The position numbers and the translations under genes are program-made. Shown piece by piece: positions 5,465-8,659 of a DNA stretch of 8,659 nucleotides (positions are counted from its first letter, which is position 1; each line of letters opens with the position of its first letter). The notes under the pieces are model-generated. The model had not been told where the DNA came from, searched no databases, and saw only the letters and a program-made list of their open reading frames with translations. Source of the DNA: an uncultured Gammaproteobacteria bacterium (GTDB taxonomy: Bacteria > Pseudomonadota > Gammaproteobacteria > Chromatiales > Chromatiaceae); NCBI GenBank assembly GCA_937926265.1, contig CALAZS010000153.1:1-8659 (forward strand), in the 5' to 3' direction.

Positions 5465-7723
5465 ATGTTCCAGGATTTTTTAAAAGAACGAAAAAAAATT
5501 CAGCTCAGCATCTTGCTGATAGCCTTTGTTGGTTTTGTGGCCGCGCTTGCCTATGTAAGCAAAATTCATAACCAACAGGTCTTTAAAACTCAGCGGTTAC
5601 TTGTCCAGGAAGCAACGGCTCATTTTGAGTCGATCAAAAACCTGCGCCTTTGGCATATGAAATACGGTGGCGTGTTTGAAAAGCAGGAAGGCAGAAACCT
5701 TGAAAACAAATATACCTTCAGTATCAGCAGTCTGAACCCCAAGGGTTTCATAAACCAGGCAGAAGGTTTTGATAAATATGGCCTGGATTATTTAACCCAG
5801 AATCCAAATGAAAAATATTTTTACCGGTTTAAAAATGATCAAAGGGATTTTGATTTTATCGGCGTACTGAAAACTGAAAGCTGGTGTATTGACTGCCATG
5901 AAAATTATCAGACTGGCGAAGTTCGTGGTGGTGTAACCATCCATTTACCACTTGAAAACTATCGGCAGTCCATTGAGGGACTTGATCAGCAATACTACCT
6001 GAACATAGTGGTTATTCTGGCATTTTTTAGTTTATCTGCAGGCGGCCTGATACTGGTACTGAAAAAAATTTACCAGCATCAATCACAAATTGAAGCGCTA
6101 AACAGTTCACTCGAAATTAAAGTTGCCGAGCGCACCAGGGAAATTAACCAGCTTTATTCAAAAGAACATTATTTAAAGGACCTGCTTGGAACCATTTCAG
6201 AAATTAACGAAACCCTGATTGAATCCTATTCACTAGGTTCCATCATCAGTTCAAGTCTTGAGAAAATACAGCACCATTCCAGTTACAAGATCATTTTTTA
6301 CGGCTACTTTGACGGCAACAAATTACACTGCCGCCACCTCTCCGGTGATATTTACGGGCACTTTGATAAGCAGGAATATTCCCTGGAAGAGCTTAAGAAT
6401 AATATTTTCTACCAGTCACTATACAACACCATCAGCAGTCGACAATGGTCGCTGGATATCGAGGTTGGAAACCTCAAACCCAAAACTGAAGGTAAACGCG
6501 CAATCGATTACCAGTTAACAGCTTCAATCGGCTTTCCCATGCTGGAAACCATGTCCGACGAGGCTTTCGATGTTATTGCTTTCTGGACAGATCGTAATGA
6601 AGGTTTTGTTGCCGAGGAAATCAAAATTCTTGAGTCGATGAGCAGTGATATCAGCATGGCCTTGAGCGCCTATAAACAACGCCAGTTGACTGAGCAACTG
6701 CAACAGCAGCAGTTACAGAACTACGAAGAAACCATCCTGGCATTTGTTGATATGATCGAACAACGCGATGCCTATACCGCCGGTCATACGCTCAGGGTTG
6801 CTAAATACTCCCGCATCCTTGCACAGGATTTAGGCCTTGAAGAAAAACATATCATTCGCCTTGAAAAAGCCGCCATCCTGCATGATATCGGCAAAATAGC
6901 CACGCCTGATACCATTTTGCTGAAACCCGGTAAGCTGGCATCGCTTGAGTATGACCTGATTAAAAACCATGTGTTGGCAGGCTTTAAAATGCTTTCACGG
7001 GTAAAAATGTATGCCGACCTGGCTGAAATCATGGTGTTTCACCATGAACACTACGACGGTAGCGGTTACCCCTACGGGCGCAAAGGTAACGAAATACCCT
7101 TTGATTCACATATCATGATCGTTGCCGACGCGTTCGATGCGATGACTACCAATCGAATCTACAAACCCCGGCTTTCAGTTGCCCATGCTATAGCCGAACT
7201 GGAACGCAACAGTGGTTCGCAATTTCATCCAAAAGTGGTTGAGTCCGCGAAAAAATGCCTGTCCGATATATCCATCGGGCAAACCTCCCAACTGCCCTCA
7301 ACATCGCTGGAACAACAGCGCTTTTCCTATTTCTTTAAAGATAACCTCACAGACCTGTTAAATATTTCCTACCTGCAATTGATTTTGAACCAGGACGTAG
7401 AATACCGCTGTGCCAATATCTTTAGCATCCGCTCTTTAACAGCATTTAATAAAAAATATTCATGGAAAAAGGGCAATGAATTGATTGTATCGATCGCTAC
7501 CCAGTTAAAAGAGTATTTCCCGAATGCCCATTTATTCAGATACGAAGGAGATAATTTCCTGGCATTAAACAAAGAACACATCGACTATGATGCAGATTAC
7601 GTTGATCTAAGCGCTATTGACGAGACCGGCATCACCTCTTTGTCTCATCGTCATCTGGATTTACATATTCACCATGATTACGAAGAACTGGTCGAATCAC
7701 TGGATATACAGTTAAATACTTAA
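5465..7723 (+). CDS. Heme-sensor (Tll0287-like) GAF HD-GYP protein with degenerate GGDEF tail, 752 aa
   Basis: This is a likely membrane-bound, signal-controlled cyclic-di-GMP phosphodiesterase. A membrane segment (about 13-32) is followed by a periplasmic Tll0287-like (DUF3365) domain, about 45-165, with LRLWHMKYGGVF near its start and a single c-type heme site, CIDCH (141-145). A second membrane segment lies at about 179-200, then a coiled coil (205-235) and a region resembling a GAF domain (about 240-405). A glutamine-rich helix leads to the HD-GYP domain (about 420-600): H441, HDIGKI from 473, H502, HHEHYDGSGYP (526-536) and D555, so the metal ligands and the GYP signature are intact. The C-terminus (about 622-735) resembles a decayed GGDEF domain: DNLTDLLN fits the usual DxLTGLxN, and YEGDNF (693-698) stands in place of the signature, so cyclase activity is unlikely. 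AGGA at 5453-5456 supports the ATG at 5465. Heme attachment and regulation of HD-GYP by it are inferred. Confidence 0.93.
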   Translation: MFQDFLKERKKIQLSILLIAFVGFVAALAYVSKIHNQQVFKTQRLLVQEATAHFESIKNLRLWHMKYGGVFEKQEGRNLENKYTFSISSLNPKGFINQAEGFDKYGLDYLTQNPNEKYFYRFKNDQRDFDFIGVLKTESWCIDCHENYQTGEVRGGVTIHLPLENYRQSIEGLDQQYYLNIVVILAFFSLSAGGLILVLKKIYQHQSQIEALNSSLEIKVAERTREINQLYSKEHYLKDLLGTISEINETLIESYSLGSIISSSLEKIQHHSSYKIIFYGYFDGNKLHCRHLSGDIYGHFDKQEYSLEELKNNIFYQSLYNTISSRQWSLDIEVGNLKPKTEGKRAIDYQLTASIGFPMLETMSDEAFDVIAFWTDRNEGFVAEEIKILESMSSDISMALSAYKQRQLTEQLQQQQLQNYEETILAFVDMIEQRDAYTAGHTLRVAKYSRILAQDLGLEEKHIIRLEKAAILHDIGKIATPDTILLKPGKLASLEYDLIKNHVLAGFKMLSRVKMYADLAEIMVFHHEHYDGSGYPYGRKGNEIPFDSHIMIVADAFDAMTTNRIYKPRLSVAHAIAELERNSGSQFHPKVVESAKKCLSDISIGQTSQLPSTSLEQQRFSYFFKDNLTDLLNISYLQLILNQDVEYRCANIFSIRSLTAFNKKYSWKKGNELIVSIATQLKEYFPNAHLFRYEGDNFLALNKEHIDYDADYVDLSAIDETGITSLSHRHLDLHIHHDYEELVESLDIQLNT

Positions 7724-7793
7724 CTGTGCCGGTCAGCCATGCGCTTAAATACCATGACCTGGAAATGTAAAATGAGTGTTAAGGAGTAACAAA

Positions 7794-8609
7794 ATGAAAA
7801 ATATTATCCTGACTTTAATTTTTGCCTGTCTTTCCGGCAATTTGCTGGCAGCCTCCCCCGAAAAGGTCTACACGGTCGGTGTTGTACCGCAGCAATCAGC
7901 CAGTAAACTCGCCAAAACCTGGGGGCCGCTGCTAAAGCATGTCTCCGATCAAACCGGCATCAAACTGCGTTTTACCACCGCTCCCGATATTCCGGAATTT
8001 GAAAAGCGTTTAAGTAAGGGAGAATACGACTTCAGTTATATGAACCCTTACCATTACACCGTATTTAGTGCCAAACCGGGCTACCAGGCATTAATGAACG
8101 CCAAGGACAAACGTATAAAAGGTATCCTGGTGGTGCGTAAAGACTCGAACATCACCGGGCTTGAAGAACTGGCCGGTGAAAAACTGGCCTTCCCATCACC
8201 TGCAGCATTTGCAGCCTCGATCCTGACACGTGGTGAATTCTCTCAACGCGACATTGCAATTACGCCTGAATATGTATCCTCACATGATTCGGTATACCGG
8301 ACAGTTGCCAAGGGGCTATATCCTGCAGGTGGTGGCGTGATGCGTACTCTTAAAGCGTTAAGCCCTGATATCCAGGAACAGTTGCGTATTCTCTGGACAA
8401 CCCCGGGCTACACCCCTCATGCGCTGGCAGCACATCCCGACATAGATGCAGACGTGGCTGAAAAATTTACTGATGCAATGATTTCACTGGCCGATTCAGA
8501 AACCGGAAAAAAGCTGTTGGTTCCTTTAAAAATTAATGGCTGGCAGAAAGCCTCTGACAGTGACTGGGATGACGTCAGAAAACTCGACATCAGGCTGCTG
8601 GATGGGTAA
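7794..8609 (+). CDS. PhnD-like periplasmic solute-binding protein, 271 aa, without ABC partners
   Basis: This exported binding protein belongs to the phosphate/phosphite/phosphonate (PhnD-like) family. The signal peptide is MKNIIL, a hydrophobic core, then NLLA, with cleavage expected after Ala19. The mature part shows family features: VGVVPQQSASKLAKTWGPLL at the start, a GEYDFSYMNPYHY segment, GLEELAGEKLAFPSPAAFAAS in place of the ligand-loop region, and SHDSVYRTVAKGLYPAGGG. AAGGAG at 7781-7786, seven bases upstream, selects the ATG at 7794 over an upstream GTG at 7776 that overlaps that site. No permease or ATPase gene is present before the window ends, and the next gene appears convergent. 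It follows the HD-GYP gene by 70 bases. PhnD-like proteins or domains are also known as periplasmic sensors of two-component systems (TtrS carries one), so a sensing role with the neighbouring kinase is a reasonable inference. The ligand is unknown. Confidence 0.9.
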   Translation: MKNIILTLIFACLSGNLLAASPEKVYTVGVVPQQSASKLAKTWGPLLKHVSDQTGIKLRFTTAPDIPEFEKRLSKGEYDFSYMNPYHYTVFSAKPGYQALMNAKDKRIKGILVVRKDSNITGLEELAGEKLAFPSPAAFAASILTRGEFSQRDIAITPEYVSSHDSVYRTVAKGLYPAGGGVMRTLKALSPDIQEQLRILWTTPGYTPHALAAHPDIDADVAEKFTDAMISLADSETGKKLLVPLKINGWQKASDSDWDDVRKLDIRLLDG

Positions 8610-8630
8610 TCCCCCCATTTTTAACCGAAG

Positions 8631-8659
8631 TTAGAAGTAGAGGTTAAGCTGCCATTGCC
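8631..8659 (-). CDS. Possible C-terminus of an outer-membrane beta-barrel protein (rest outside window)
   Basis: Reading the minus strand inward from the right edge, one frame ends in QWQLNLYF followed by a TAA stop at 8633-8631. A terminal Phe with hydrophobic or aromatic residues at alternate positions before it (Trp, Leu, Leu, Phe) is the C-terminal signature recognised by the BAM complex in outer-membrane beta-barrel proteins. Only nine full codons are visible, so this rests on a short pattern. If real, the gene is convergent with the PhnD-like gene, the stops being 21 bases apart, and marks the end of the signalling operon. Confidence 0.3.

Noticed and set aside
7808..7832. Lipobox-like IFAC in the signal peptide of the PhnD-like protein
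   Set aside because: The residues before Cys do not fit the lipoprotein consensus, and a better signal peptidase I site (NLLA followed by ASPEK) lies just after it.
8621..8647. TTAACC / GGTTAA inverted repeat after the PhnD-like gene, considered as a terminator
   Set aside because: The stem is only six A/T-rich-biased pairs with a 15-base loop, and neither strand has a following T-tract; part of it falls in the proposed convergent coding end.

Overview
The window looks like a chromosomal segment of a free-living gammaproteobacterium of moderate, fairly low G+C. The LysR-type fragment at the left edge closely resembles enterobacterial NhaR, the helicase is a full-length DeaD/CsdA with its C-terminal RNA-binding domain, and the signalling genes (CHASE sensor kinase, heme-binding HD-GYP protein, PhnD-like binding protein) suit a respiratory, probably aquatic, proteobacterium. 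The genus cannot be fixed from the sequence. No RNA genes, CRISPR arrays, insertion sequences or phage genes were seen.

Left part (1-2832). The C-terminal half of an NhaR-like regulator enters from the left edge. It is followed 37 bases later by an unrecognised 166-residue cytoplasmic protein with a very good ribosome binding site, probably co-transcribed. That gene runs head-on into deaD on the minus strand, with only two bases between the two stop codons.

Middle (2833-3772). A roughly 370-base, very AT-rich divergent region lies between deaD and a two-gene small-protein unit. It holds a candidate deaD promoter, a well-formed candidate promoter for the small genes, and several inverted repeats. 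The small unit encodes a 76-residue exported protein with two cysteines in its mature part, then a 37-residue single-span membrane peptide ending in a CxxCxCC cluster. It is closed by a strong intrinsic terminator.

Right part (3773-8609). Three same-strand genes with short gaps form a probable signalling operon: a membrane CHASE-domain histidine kinase without a receiver domain; a membrane protein combining a periplasmic c-type heme domain (Tll0287-like/DUF3365), a GAF-like domain, an intact HD-GYP phosphodiesterase and a degenerate GGDEF-like tail; and an exported PhnD-like solute-binding protein with no ABC permease or ATPase beside it in the window. The most economical reading is a sensory module, in which the periplasmic binding protein and heme or CHASE domains detect a small molecule or redox state and output goes through phosphotransfer and cyclic-di-GMP breakdown. 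That linkage is inferred from gene order. At the right edge the last bases of the minus strand can be read as the C-terminus of an outer-membrane beta-barrel protein convergent with the operon.
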